From Candidatus Melainabacteria bacterium (GTDB taxonomy: Bacteria > Cyanobacteriota > Vampirovibrionia > Gastranaerophilales > Gastranaerophilaceae): a DNA stretch of 64,000 bases. The stretch is taken from NCBI GenBank assembly GCA_003258735.1, contig QHME01000007.1, forward strand, positions 1-64,000, read 5' to 3'. Of the stretch, positions 41,806-50,062 are shown one piece after another; position 1 is the first letter of the stretch, and every line of letters starts with the position of its first letter. The notes under the pieces were generated by a model. That model had not been told where the DNA came from. It was given only the letters and a program-made list of their open reading frames with translations, and did no database searches. The translations under genes were made by a program, and so were the position numbers.

Positions 41806-43152
41806 CTACTTTCCAATGCAAAAATGGTCGAAGATGTTATTTAATATATCATCTGTTATGACTTCACCGGTGATTTCATCAAGAGCAAGTAATGATGCCT
41901 TTAAATCAATATAAATCATATCTTGCAATTCGTTTGCTCGTGCAGCAATTAGGGCGCGTTCAAGACTTTCTTTGCATCTTGATAAGCAATGTTGTTGTCG
42001 TTTGTTTGTGATAAATTCTGTCTCATCAAGAGAAAAATTACAAATAATATTTTTCATTTTGTCTTTCAAATCATCCAAACCGTCTTTTGAAACTGTAGAA
42101 AGTTTTGCGGTATTTGGTAGAATTTCGCAAAATTCATCATTAATCAAGTCTATTTTATTGGCAACAACAATGTGTGTTTTGTCTTTTATGATGTTATAAA
42201 TTTCATAATCATCATCTGTCATACCGACTGATGAATCGTATAAAAATAGGTTCAAATCGGCATCTTGAGCAGATTGTTTTGAATATTCAATTCCGATTTC
42301 TTCAACTTTATCTATATTTTTATCTTCTCTGATTCCGGCAGTGTCAATCAATGTGACAGCAACTCCAAGGTCAAGGTTTTCTTTGATGATATCTCTTGTT
42401 GTGCCTGCGATATCTGTTACAATTGCCCTATCAAGGTTTAATAACGCGTTGAATAGGGAAGATTTGCCGACATTTGGCCTGCCAACAATTGCGACCTTTA
42501 CTCCTTGACGCAAAATGTCAGATGATTTGGCGCAAGCTAAAATTTTGTCAATTTCACTTATTGAGTGTGTAAATCTATCAATCAAGTATGAATATTCAGG
42601 CTCAGTGACATCTTCAGGAAAATCAATCCCCGCAACTATTCTTGATGCGGTTTCAAAAATTTCTCCTTTTATTTCATTGATTTTTGTAGCCAAGACTCCG
42701 GACAAATTTTTAGCAGATTGAATTGCAAAATTTGATGTTTTAGCATGAATCAAATCATCAACGGCTTCAGCTTGCGAAAGATCAAGTTTTTTGTTTAAAA
42801 ATGCACGTTTGGTAAATTCTCCGCGTTCTGCCATTCTCGCACCGTTTTTTAATACGATATCAAGAATGTTACGTACGACATTGACTCCGCCATGACATTG
42901 AATTTCTATGACGTCTTCTCCGGTGTAGCTGTTTGGATTTTTGAACGGTAGAATAACAACTTCGTCCACTTTTGTATTTCCATCTACAACCCAGCCGTGA
43001 CAAATTTTGCCAACAGGGAAATTGTCTTTATTCGTTATTTTTTTTGCGATATCAAAACTTTTGTCACCTGAAATCCTGATGACCCCAACACCGCCTGTTC
43101 CTAGTGGTGTTGATATTGCAGCTATTGTTTCAAATTCCTGATTAATATTCAT
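41806..43152 (-). CDS. mnmE: tRNA modification GTPase MnmE
   Basis: The 448-residue protein contains the N-terminal formyl-THF domain ('TIAAISTPLGTGGVGVIRISG'; given in part), 'NPNSYTGEDVIEIQCHGG', the GTPase P-loop 'GRPNVGKSSL', 'GTTRDIIKE', 'DTAGIRE' and 'NKID', and the C-terminal CIGK whose Cys is essential. With MnmG it installs the cmnm5 group on U34 of tRNAs. Normal length. Leaderless start (see promoter). Its end is 38 bases from a block of dispersed repeats. Confidence 0.97.
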   Translation of the reverse strand: MNINQEFETIAAISTPLGTGGVGVIRISGDKSFDIAKKITNKDNFPVGKICHGWVVDGNTKVDEVVILPFKNPNSYTGEDVIEIQCHGGVNVVRNILDIVLKNGARMAERGEFTKRAFLNKKLDLSQAEAVDDLIHAKTSNFAIQSAKNLSGVLATKINEIKGEIFETASRIVAGIDFPEDVTEPEYSYLIDRFTHSISEIDKILACAKSSDILRQGVKVAIVGRPNVGKSSLFNALLNLDRAIVTDIAGTTRDIIKENLDLGVAVTLIDTAGIREDKNIDKVEEIGIEYSKQSAQDADLNLFLYDSSVGMTDDDYEIYNIIKDKTHIVVANKIDLINDEFCEILPNTAKLSTVSKDGLDDLKDKMKNIICNFSLDETEFITNKRQQHCLSRCKESLERALIAARANELQDMIYIDLKASLLALDEITGEVITDDILNNIFDHFCIGK

Positions 43153-43164
43153 AAATTGATTATA
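43153..43164 (-). promoter_or_regulatory. Leaderless promoter -10 (TATAAT) for mnmE
   Basis: On the minus strand TATAAT (43159-43164), then CAATTT, then the ATG at 43152. No ribosome site is present. Confidence 0.6.
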
Positions 43165-43174
43165 CTATAACAAT

Positions 43175-43990
43175 TTAGAATTTGATAGGATAGTCAGATG
43201 GAATTTTGAAATTGTTTTTTACAATTAAAGCTGTACAAAAAGCAGATGGATAAATTGCAAGAGCAGGTCTGTACGTATGAGAGGTACAATATTCTTTGAG
43301 CTTTTCGTTGCTAATAGTGGAATATGGGTTGTAAATTTGAAAATTTCCTTCTCCATCATCTGAATATTGAATAAAAAATGTATCGCGTCCGCTAATAAGC
43401 TTTTTTCTTGTTGGATTTATTGTAATATCTAAATAAAATATGGTATTTTGCCCTCCAAATTTAGTGAATCCTAAAACTGTCCCATCAAGAAGCGCAATTT
43501 GATATGTGTTAACATCCCCTGCTCCATTAACTTGTGCTTGCCCATCTGTTGAATATACCTTAAATATTGTGCCTTTTGGATAAGTGTGAGAAATTTTGAA
43601 AACCGGTGCAAAATATTCATCAAAAACAAGTTTACTGTTCTCCCAAGAAAATCCGTTTACATCTTCTTTGCCGGTTGTTGGGTTTTGTACTGTGAAATTT
43701 GAATCAGAATTAGCCTGAGCCATTCTTATTCCTTGCATAAATGCAGAATGGATTTTATATAGTCTTGTTTCTACGACATGTCTATTATATGCACTCATCA
43801 ATGTCGGAATTGTCATAGCTGCGACGACACCAATTACGCCAAGGGTGATTAAAACTTCAGCAAGAGTGAATCCAAGTCTTGCTATAGTTAGCGGCAAGTT
43901 TACGTGCGTAGCATTTTCTGCCAATTTAAACCAAAAATTCACCTTTGTTGGTAGTGTATCTGCGTTTGTAGCACAAAATTTTTTATTCAT
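43175..43990 (-). CDS. Type IV prepilin-like/pseudopilin protein C
   Basis: The 271-residue protein (ATG at 43990 with GGAG 11 bases upstream; the frame goes on to a TTG at 44041) has cleavage motif 'LGFTLAEVLITLG' at G40 and the helix 'VIGVVAAMTIPTLM'. The 40-residue leader shows two periods of a 20-residue module: 'ATN...FWFKLAE' and 'ATHV...LGFTLAE'. The C-terminal domain ('GQNTIFYLDITINPTRKKLISGRD' in parts; two Cys near the end) differs from A and B. It should be processed and exported as a minor pilin or pseudopilin. Confidence 0.86.
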   Translation of the reverse strand: MNKKFCATNADTLPTKVNFWFKLAENATHVNLPLTIARLGFTLAEVLITLGVIGVVAAMTIPTLMSAYNRHVVETRLYKIHSAFMQGIRMAQANSDSNFTVQNPTTGKEDVNGFSWENSKLVFDEYFAPVFKISHTYPKGTIFKVYSTDGQAQVNGAGDVNTYQIALLDGTVLGFTKFGGQNTIFYLDITINPTRKKLISGRDTFFIQYSDDGEGNFQIYNPYSTISNEKLKEYCTSHTYRPALAIYPSAFCTALIVKNNFKIPSDYPIKF

Positions 43991-44121
43991 AAGTTCAAAA
44001 GCTCCAAAAAATAAAGTATAACATTTATATATTATATTCAAACGTTCAAAATTTCAATAAACTAACCTATAAATATATTAATTTATTAACAAATAATTGA
44101 TACATTTTGTTGAGAGGATAT

Positions 44122-44439
44122 ATGAATACAAAAGAAGTTTTTGGAAAAAGATTTAAAGAAATAAGAAAAAAGTTTGGCTATACGCAGGACAAAATGGCTG
44201 AAATTGCTGGTATTGAACCTCAATCTATCAGTAAAATTGAATCCGGTAAAAATTTCCCATTACTTTCTAATTTAGATAAAATCGCAACAAAACTGGGAAT
44301 AAGTCTTGAAGATTTTTTTGATTACAAACATATAGAAACAGATGAAAATATGCGTACTGAAATTGTTGAAATATTTGATTCTTTAAATATTCAAGATAAG
44401 CAAAAACTTTTGAGACTTGCTAGAGTTTTAAAAATTTAG
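44122..44439 (+). CDS. XRE-family HTH regulator
   Basis: The 105-residue protein (ATG at 44122 with AGAGG upstream) has 'GKRFKEIRKKFGYTQDKMAEIAGIEPQSISKIESGKNFPLLSNLDKIATKL' in parts, a complete Cro/C1 HTH, and a helical tail similar to that of the regulator at 27138 ('EIVEIFDSLNIQDKQKLLRLARVLK'). It is divergent from prepilin-like gene C. It ends overlapping the convergent kinase-like gene by four bases. Confidence 0.88.
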   Translation: MNTKEVFGKRFKEIRKKFGYTQDKMAEIAGIEPQSISKIESGKNFPLLSNLDKIATKLGISLEDFFDYKHIETDENMRTEIVEIFDSLNIQDKQKLLRLARVLKI

Positions 44440-45428
44440 TCTTTCATTATTTTTCCAAGGTATTCTTTTGTTAATTCAATTCGTTTTTTAGCATCAGGAA
44501 TGGCTTTTATCTCTGTTAGTTTTTCCATAATTTTATTTGTTGGAGTTTTTAATTTGCACAAATCCTCTGTAATTGTGTACCACAATATTTCATCAGATCC
44601 AAGACCAGATGTTAGTGGTAAATCGTTTTTCATGCCGGCAAGTATAATTTTTTCCATTAAATTTCTGCGCAGAGGTTCACCGATTGAACTATAGTTTGCT
44701 CGGCAATTTAAGAATGTTGTATTAATAAATACATTTAACAAATCAGCAATAGAATTTGGGCGGTTGCCAAATCTTCTTTCTATATCATCAGTTGTTCTGA
44801 TTGAATCTCCGACTATTACAAAGTTATTTGGATTTCTATAATCAAATTTATATGTATATTTGCCGTCACCAAGTTTATTTAATTCGGCACAATCTTTTGC
44901 GACTTCGTCAAAACTTTTCTGTGGCATATCTGCAATTCGAGGAAGGGCGAACATCTCATAGTATGCCATATTATCAGCGTGAATGTTTTTGATTGCAACA
45001 TTTTCAGGAATACCGACAGGAATATGATCTCCGCCTGATGAAACATTTTTCATAATTGTTACATCATTGAATTTTGCAACAGCGTTTCCATAATAATTTT
45101 TGAGAGTTTTAAAGATGTTAGAAGGAAGTTCTAACAATTTGTCTACAACTGGCATGTTGCCACGAGGAACTTTCAAGCAAAAATCATCATCGATTTTATA
45201 AACGATTCCGTGAGCACCTTCACCCAGTTGTTTGTCAGGGGTTAGGCTAGCCAATATTTTGCGTAATTGTTCAACAAGATTTATTTGTTCTGTCTCACTT
45301 GCTTGTCCACGTTGAATTACTGTTTTTAGTTCCTTTCCAAATTCAGAGGTATATCCCTTGAAATGGAGACTTTTGGATTGGGTTTTGTATTGAAAAGAGT
45401 TGTTTTGATGTATTGAATATATTTGCAT
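44436..45428 (-). CDS. Protein kinase-like fold protein
   Basis: The 330-residue protein has a glycine loop 'LGEGAHGIVYK' (residues 68-78) and an invariant-type Lys in 'FCLKV' (K86). It also has 'FDYRNPNNFVI' (residues 195-205) in the place of the catalytic loop (D196, N201/N202), followed by 'RTTDDIE' that could be the Mg-binding aspartate. An N-terminal leader without signal peptide carries 'SLHFKGYTSEF', similar to the leader of the phosphatase-like protein at 12217. It may be an atypical Ser/Thr or small-molecule kinase or an effector. The ATG at 45428 has no ribosome site. Confidence 0.5.
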   Translation of the reverse strand: MQIYSIHQNNSFQYKTQSKSLHFKGYTSEFGKELKTVIQRGQASETEQINLVEQLRKILASLTPDKQLGEGAHGIVYKIDDDFCLKVPRGNMPVVDKLLELPSNIFKTLKNYYGNAVAKFNDVTIMKNVSSGGDHIPVGIPENVAIKNIHADNMAYYEMFALPRIADMPQKSFDEVAKDCAELNKLGDGKYTYKFDYRNPNNFVIVGDSIRTTDDIERRFGNRPNSIADLLNVFINTTFLNCRANYSSIGEPLRRNLMEKIILAGMKNDLPLTSGLGSDEILWYTITEDLCKLKTPTNKIMEKLTEIKAIPDAKKRIELTKEYLGKIMKD

Positions 45429-45462
45429 ATTCAGTGTAAAACATGTGAATATTATTTTTTGC

Positions 45463-46320
45463 CTAATAAACGTAAGCCGGTTCTAAAAGTTTTATTTCAA
45501 AACTGCTGCCTGTTGGAATTGTCAAATGTCCGCCTTTTGTTGTTATTGCTGTGATTGGGGATAATATCGTGCATACAGAATATCCTGCCATACCAACAAT
45601 TGTTGGTATGGGTGAAAGTATTACAAGTATTGGATTATTTGACATTTTAGATGTCGTTTTCCGAGTTTTTTGGTAAAAAGCTTCGCCTTTATCAATTTGT
45701 TTACCAATGCCTGTGATATATTGGCGTTTACCTTTTATGTTATTAAAAAATATTTTCTTAGAATTCGCTTTAGTTATTTTCCCATCAATGGTGTAGGTTT
45801 TACCTTTGTAGGTCATATTTGTGATTTTAATTTCGACAAGTCCGCCATTACCTGTGTTTTGTGGAGTGTGTGAATTTGTAATGATGCCATAAAGTTTAGT
45901 TCCTGCCGGAATAGTGATGTATTTTTTGTAAACATTTTCAGTTGTTGTAAAGGATATTTTTGTACCTTTTGCTATTCTATCAGAGATTTGTTGATTTGAT
46001 TTTGCCTTGAATGTTGTCCAAGCAGGTATTTTTATCGCCGATGATTTGTCCACTGCAGTTACACTTGGCACTGTTGTAATATATGTTGGGGAAGTTTTTG
46101 GAACAGTGTTTGTTGTTGGTGAATAAGTTGAATTATTTGTGTTTGCGGTTGAATTAACTTTGGGCAAGCTTGGCATATCATATTGGATTTTTGAAGTGTC
46201 ATATTTTTTCTTAATTTCTTCATCTACCGACATATCAAGGTCAATCGCCATAGCAGGCATGGCGATTGTTGAAAATATTAAAAATGCTAGTAAAACTAAT
46301 TTAAGCTTGTTGTTGTTCAT
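45463..46320 (-). CDS. Secreted surface protein with beta domain (family with 54422 and 59148)
   Basis: The 285-residue protein has a signal peptide (LLAFLIFSTIAMPAMA, cut about A25). A Ser/Thr/Asn/Pro-rich linker follows, then a domain whose core reads 'ITIPAGTKLYGIITNSHTP' and 'GKTYTIDGKIT', with 'GGHLTIPTGSSFEIKLLEP' at the end. The same core order occurs in the proteins at 54422 and 59148. It is probably anchored in or exported across the outer membrane. Its start overlaps the DUF805-like gene by 20 bases. Confidence 0.65.
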   Translation of the reverse strand: MNNNKLKLVLLAFLIFSTIAMPAMAIDLDMSVDEEIKKKYDTSKIQYDMPSLPKVNSTANTNNSTYSPTTNTVPKTSPTYITTVPSVTAVDKSSAIKIPAWTTFKAKSNQQISDRIAKGTKISFTTTENVYKKYITIPAGTKLYGIITNSHTPQNTGNGGLVEIKITNMTYKGKTYTIDGKITKANSKKIFFNNIKGKRQYITGIGKQIDKGEAFYQKTRKTTSKMSNNPILVILSPIPTIVGMAGYSVCTILSPITAITTKGGHLTIPTGSSFEIKLLEPAYVY

Positions 46321-46747
46321 CTGCGTTGTTGTGTGGTTGTGTAAGTTGCCCTTTTTTTAATAGACAAAAGGCAAGTGTCACAAGCCCTATAAGTGCTCCA
46401 ATATATTTTAGTTGAGGGATAAAGGACATTGCAATTGTTCCTCCTTGGATAAGTAAAGTATAAAGAATAGCCTTATCTTTTCGTCCAATTATATCGAAAA
46501 ATCTTTTCATATAGTTTATTACAGAAATATACATAGCTATGATAAGAAAAATTCCAACTATAATTGCGCAAATTGGAAATGTATAAATATTTATTCCAAA
46601 TGGTAAGGTTATCAGTGCAACAAGAACCCAAACTGCAATATTAACTATAAGCAAAACTACCAAAGTTTGGATAAACCTCTTTCTTCCAATCGGACCGTCA
46701 ATTTTAAATATATTTCTACCAGCTTGAATTTCGTTTTCTTTGTTCAT
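46301..46747 (-). CDS. DUF805-like membrane protein
   Basis: The 148-residue protein has four hydrophobic spans. The start 'IFKIDGPIGRKRFIQTLV' resembles the DUF805 (YhaH/YhaI) opening of a GR-(R/K)-F motif before helix 1, and 'INYMKRFFDIIGRKD' fits the family's RR-HD loop poorly but in the same place. The function of DUF805 proteins is not established. The gene overlaps the next by 20 bases. RBS GAAAGAGGGAG. Confidence 0.65.
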   Translation of the reverse strand: MNKENEIQAGRNIFKIDGPIGRKRFIQTLVVLLIVNIAVWVLVALITLPFGINIYTFPICAIIVGIFLIIAMYISVINYMKRFFDIIGRKDKAILYTLLIQGGTIAMSFIPQLKYIGALIGLVTLAFCLLKKGQLTQPHNNADEQQQA

Positions 46748-46805
46748 ACTCCCTCTTTCAATGAAAGGAAATACCCATATTTTGAGTATTTCCTTATCAT
46801 AATAA

Positions 46806-48179
46806 TTATTTTAGTAGTTCATTAATTGCCTTTGCCGCTTTTTTACCTGCACCCATTGCGTTAATCGCATTAGATGCCCCAACAGGCGCAACATCGCCAC
46901 CTGCGTAAACACAAGGTATATTAGTTGCTCTTGTGTCAGGGTTTACTGAAATATATCCTTTTGGGTCAGTGATAATTTCAATACCTTCATGTTCAGCTGA
47001 TTTTTGAATAATTGGATTAGGACCTGTACCCAGAGCAACAATTACTGTATCAACATCTTCAGTTACATATTTACCTGTTCCGACAGGTCTTCTTCTACCT
47101 GATGCGTCAGGTTCTCCCAGTTCCATAATTTCAAATTTCATGCCTGCGACGTAACCGTCTTTTTCCAAGATTTCAACAGGTGCGTGCAAAAATTTGAAAA
47201 TAACACCTTCTTCTTTTGCGTGTCTGATTTCTTCAAGTCTTGCAGGTAGTTCTTTCTCTGTTCTTCTATATAAAATAGACACTTCTTCAAATCCGACACG
47301 TACAGCGGTTCTTGCAGCATCCATAGCAACGTTACCACCACCGATAACAGCAACTTTTTTACCTACCCTTAGCGGAGTAATTGAATCCTTATCTCTACCT
47401 GCACCCATAAGGTTTACTCGAGTAAGGAATTCGTTTGCAGAAAATACACCGTTAAGGTTTTCTCCTTTTATGTGCATCATTTTTGGCAAGCCTGCGCCCG
47501 AGCAGATAAATATTGCATCAAATCCATCATCTTTCAATTGTTGGATAGTAATTGACTTTCCGACAATAACATTTGTATGAAATTCAACCCCCATAGCCTT
47601 TAGGTTGGTAATTTCTCTGTCAAGAATTGTTCTTGGAAGTCTGAATGGAGGAATACCATATCTCAAAACTCCACCCAGTTTATGTAGTGCCTCAAAAACA
47701 ACAACTTCGTGACCGGCTTTTCTAAGGTCAGCTGCAGCAGTAATTCCGGCACATCCTGAACCGATAACGGCAACTTTTTTACCTGAAGGTTTGATTTCAG
47801 GCATATCCGCTTTTGTGTTATCTCCTACATATCTTTCAAGTGCTCCGATAGCAACAGCCTCACCTTTTATTCCAAGTATGCAATTGCCTTCACATTGTCT
47901 TTCTTGTGGGCAAACCCTACCACAAACAGAAGGTAACATACTTGTTTGCCTGATTATTTGTCCTGCTTTATCTAAATTATCTTCTTTTAAAGCCTGAATA
48001 AATTCAGGAATTTGAATGTTTACAGGGCATCCTTGAACGCAGCGCGGATTTTTGCAGTGCAAGCATCTTGATGCCTCAAGTTTTACTTGTTCAGGTGTCA
48101 AATTGCTTTCTACAGGTTCAAAATTTGAACGTCTGGCTACTTTGTCTTGTTCTTTTACATGTTGTCTTTCTACAGCCAT
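46806..48179 (-). CDS. NADPH-dependent glutamate-synthase small-subunit type oxidoreductase (GltD/GltA-like)
   Basis: The 457-residue protein has two N-terminal Cys clusters ('CLHCKNPRCVQGCPVNI' and 'CGRVCPQERQCEGNC') for 4Fe-4S centres. An FAD fold ('GSGCAGITAAADL'), an NADPH fold ('GGGNVAMDAARTA') and the C-terminal 'NIPCVYAGGDV' follow. This is the homotetrameric GltA/SudB/NfnB class. It moves electrons between NAD(P)H and a partner; no NfnA or GltB gene is adjacent, so the partner is unknown. Confidence 0.9.
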   Translation of the reverse strand: MAVERQHVKEQDKVARRSNFEPVESNLTPEQVKLEASRCLHCKNPRCVQGCPVNIQIPEFIQALKEDNLDKAGQIIRQTSMLPSVCGRVCPQERQCEGNCILGIKGEAVAIGALERYVGDNTKADMPEIKPSGKKVAVIGSGCAGITAAADLRKAGHEVVVFEALHKLGGVLRYGIPPFRLPRTILDREITNLKAMGVEFHTNVIVGKSITIQQLKDDGFDAIFICSGAGLPKMMHIKGENLNGVFSANEFLTRVNLMGAGRDKDSITPLRVGKKVAVIGGGNVAMDAARTAVRVGFEEVSILYRRTEKELPARLEEIRHAKEEGVIFKFLHAPVEILEKDGYVAGMKFEIMELGEPDASGRRRPVGTGKYVTEDVDTVIVALGTGPNPIIQKSAEHEGIEIITDPKGYISVNPDTRATNIPCVYAGGDVAPVGASNAINAMGAGKKAAKAINELLK

Positions 48180-48269
48180 AATTACTCATCCCTTTTATTT
48201 ATTAATAAATACTATAAGTTACTAATATTTTAGTTAAAAAATATAACCTGTGCAAGTAGGTTACAAATA

Positions 48270-48494
48270 CTAAAAATTGTTTAAAATGTCTTTAATTTCA
48301 TCAAGTTTTGCAGATACGGATTTTAATTTGGAGGTGATGTTTTCATATTCAGCTCTTTCGTGTTTTGGGACTGTGAAATCTTTACACAATAAAGGTGTAG
48401 AAACGAATTCAATAATAGATGAGCATTTACCGGACAAATTAATTATTTCTTCTTTGAATAATTTTAGCTGTATTTTGGTAGTAGGTAAAAACAT
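48270..48494 (-). CDS. Small hypothetical protein
   Basis: The 74-residue soluble protein (ATG at 48494 with AGAGG five bases upstream) has a helical C-terminus 'ITSKLKSVSAKLDEIKDIL' that looks like a coiled coil. It is divergent from the XRE gene at 48559, with an inverted repeat between the two starts. The frame could be extended upstream but would then overlap that gene. Function unknown. Confidence 0.5.
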   Translation of the reverse strand: MFLPTTKIQLKLFKEEIINLSGKCSSIIEFVSTPLLCKDFTVPKHERAEYENITSKLKSVSAKLDEIKDILNNF

Positions 48495-48509
48495 ATAACC
48501 TCTTATCAG

Positions 48510-48535
48510 TGCCAATCGGCTGTCGACTATTGGCA
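48510..48535. promoter_or_regulatory. Candidate operator between divergent XRE and small gene
   Basis: TGCCAAT and ATTGGCA form a 7-bp inverted repeat with 12 bases between, including GTCGAC. It lies between the two starts, where an XRE repressor such as the product of 48559 would bind to autoregulate. Confidence 0.45.
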
Positions 48536-48558
48536 TAGTGTGGCATACATTTATACAA

Positions 48559-48771
48559 ATGTCAAGCGAAGTTTTATACAAATTTTCACAAAAATTAAAG
48601 ATGCTAAGGCAAGAGCGCGGCTTGTCTCAAGAGGGTTTGGCTCTTCTTTGTAATATTGATAGAACTTATGTTGGAAGATTAGAAAATCTTAAAAGAAATC
48701 CGAGTTTGGAAATCTTGTCCAAGATAGCAGATGGTCTGGGTATGACTTTATCTGAACTCTTAGATATTTAA
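48559..48771 (+). CDS. XRE-family HTH regulator (controller-like)
   Basis: The 70-residue protein is a single HTH: 'KMLRQERGLSQEGLALLCNI' then 'DRTYVGRLENLKRNPSLEIL'. The 'DRTYVGRLE.....PSLEIL' wording is characteristic of restriction-modification controller and related phage-like regulators. No restriction or methylase gene is adjacent. ATG at 48559 is preferred over a GTG at 48538; no clear ribosome site. Start codon therefore uncertain. Confidence 0.85.
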   Translation: MSSEVLYKFSQKLKMLRQERGLSQEGLALLCNIDRTYVGRLENLKRNPSLEILSKIADGLGMTLSELLDI

Positions 48772-48855
48772 CCTTTACATATCCTTTACAAAGACTAAAA
48801 TCTTTTTAAAAATATGATATTATTATGTTGTTAGTATCAAAAGGATGGTGTAGCT

Positions 48856-50037
48856 TTGAATTGGACTATTTTGAGTTTATCAATAATTGTAACAGCCCTT
48901 TTTGTTTGGATTGTTTCAAGTACTTATTATCAGTGCAAAATGCGAAATTTGCTTGAAGAAAATTCCAGATTGAAAGGACAGAAAGGTCTGCAAGATGACT
49001 TGCTAAACTCTTTGTCAGTTGAGTTCACTAAAATTGCACAAGATTCTTTGAGAAGTCAGCAAGAGTTTCTTGTTGCAGAACATTCAAAAGACTTAGATAC
49101 AAAAATTGATTTATTTAAAGCCGAGGAAATTGCACCGATAAATAAGCTTTTAAAAGAATTTAAGCAAAGTATTGATACTTATCAGCAAGCTCATCGCGAT
49201 GAAACTCTAGAGATTAAAAATGCAATATCAACTGCCGAAAAATATGCCAAAGCCCTTACCACAAACCAAAATTCTAGAGGTGAATTTGGAGAAGATTGGC
49301 TTGAACAAATTTTGAAATTTGCTGATTTGCAAGAAAATATACATTACTCAAAACAATTTGTTTCAGGAAGAAATAAGCCTGACTTTGTTATAAATTTGCC
49401 TGATAATAAGCATTTGGTTATTGATTCAAAAGTGATTTTGAAAAATTATATTGAATATCGTCAATCCGACAATGATGAAAACCTAAAAAAGGCTTTTAGC
49501 TCTGACTTAACAAATTGTATTGTTAATTTGGCAAAGAAAAATTATGAAGAAATTTCAGAGCTTTCTCAACCAAATTTTATTTTGATGTATATTCCGATTG
49601 AATCCTGTATAAATCTGATATATACGGATGTGGATTTTCGGTCAGTTGTGGAGCTTGCAAATAGCAGAAATATTATTATCGTAGGTAATTCATCTTTACT
49701 TGTTGCGTTGCGTTTGGTTAATCAATTATGGAGAACAAAAATCCAATCTCAAAATATTGAAAATATTATTGCTGTTGGTGAAAGTTTGTACAATAATATT
49801 GCACTTCACGCACAAGGACTTTTAAATATTCAGCAAACATTAGAAAAGGCTTGCTCATCAATCAAAACTGAGGTTGGTAGGTTTAATTCAAAACATAATG
49901 GAAGTATTTTTAAAGAGGCTGAAAAACTTCACCAATACGGAATTAACTCAAAAAGTTCAAAATCAGGCAAAAAAATTGTAGAAAAAACTATTCCTGTGGA
50001 ATTTTTGACTAATGATAGTGATGATGATATAAATTAA
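48856..50037 (+). CDS. rmuC: DNA recombination protein RmuC
   Basis: The 393-residue protein has an N-terminal membrane helix (LSLSIIVTALFVWIVSS), a coiled-coil region, and the RmuC nuclease-like domain: 'NQNSRGEFGEDWLEQILKFA', 'RPDFVINLPDNKHLVIDSKV' type block and 'YIPIESCINL'. RmuC limits inversions and is structurally a PD-(D/E)XK-like endonuclease. The start is a TTG at 48856 with AGGA ten bases upstream; the earlier ATG is out of frame and closes at once. Confidence 0.92.
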   Translation: MNWTILSLSIIVTALFVWIVSSTYYQCKMRNLLEENSRLKGQKGLQDDLLNSLSVEFTKIAQDSLRSQQEFLVAEHSKDLDTKIDLFKAEEIAPINKLLKEFKQSIDTYQQAHRDETLEIKNAISTAEKYAKALTTNQNSRGEFGEDWLEQILKFADLQENIHYSKQFVSGRNKPDFVINLPDNKHLVIDSKVILKNYIEYRQSDNDENLKKAFSSDLTNCIVNLAKKNYEEISELSQPNFILMYIPIESCINLIYTDVDFRSVVELANSRNIIIVGNSSLLVALRLVNQLWRTKIQSQNIENIIAVGESLYNNIALHAQGLLNIQQTLEKACSSIKTEVGRFNSKHNGSIFKEAEKLHQYGINSKSSKSGKKIVEKTIPVEFLTNDSDDDIN

Positions 50038-50062
50038 ATAAATAAAAATAGGAGTAAATATT

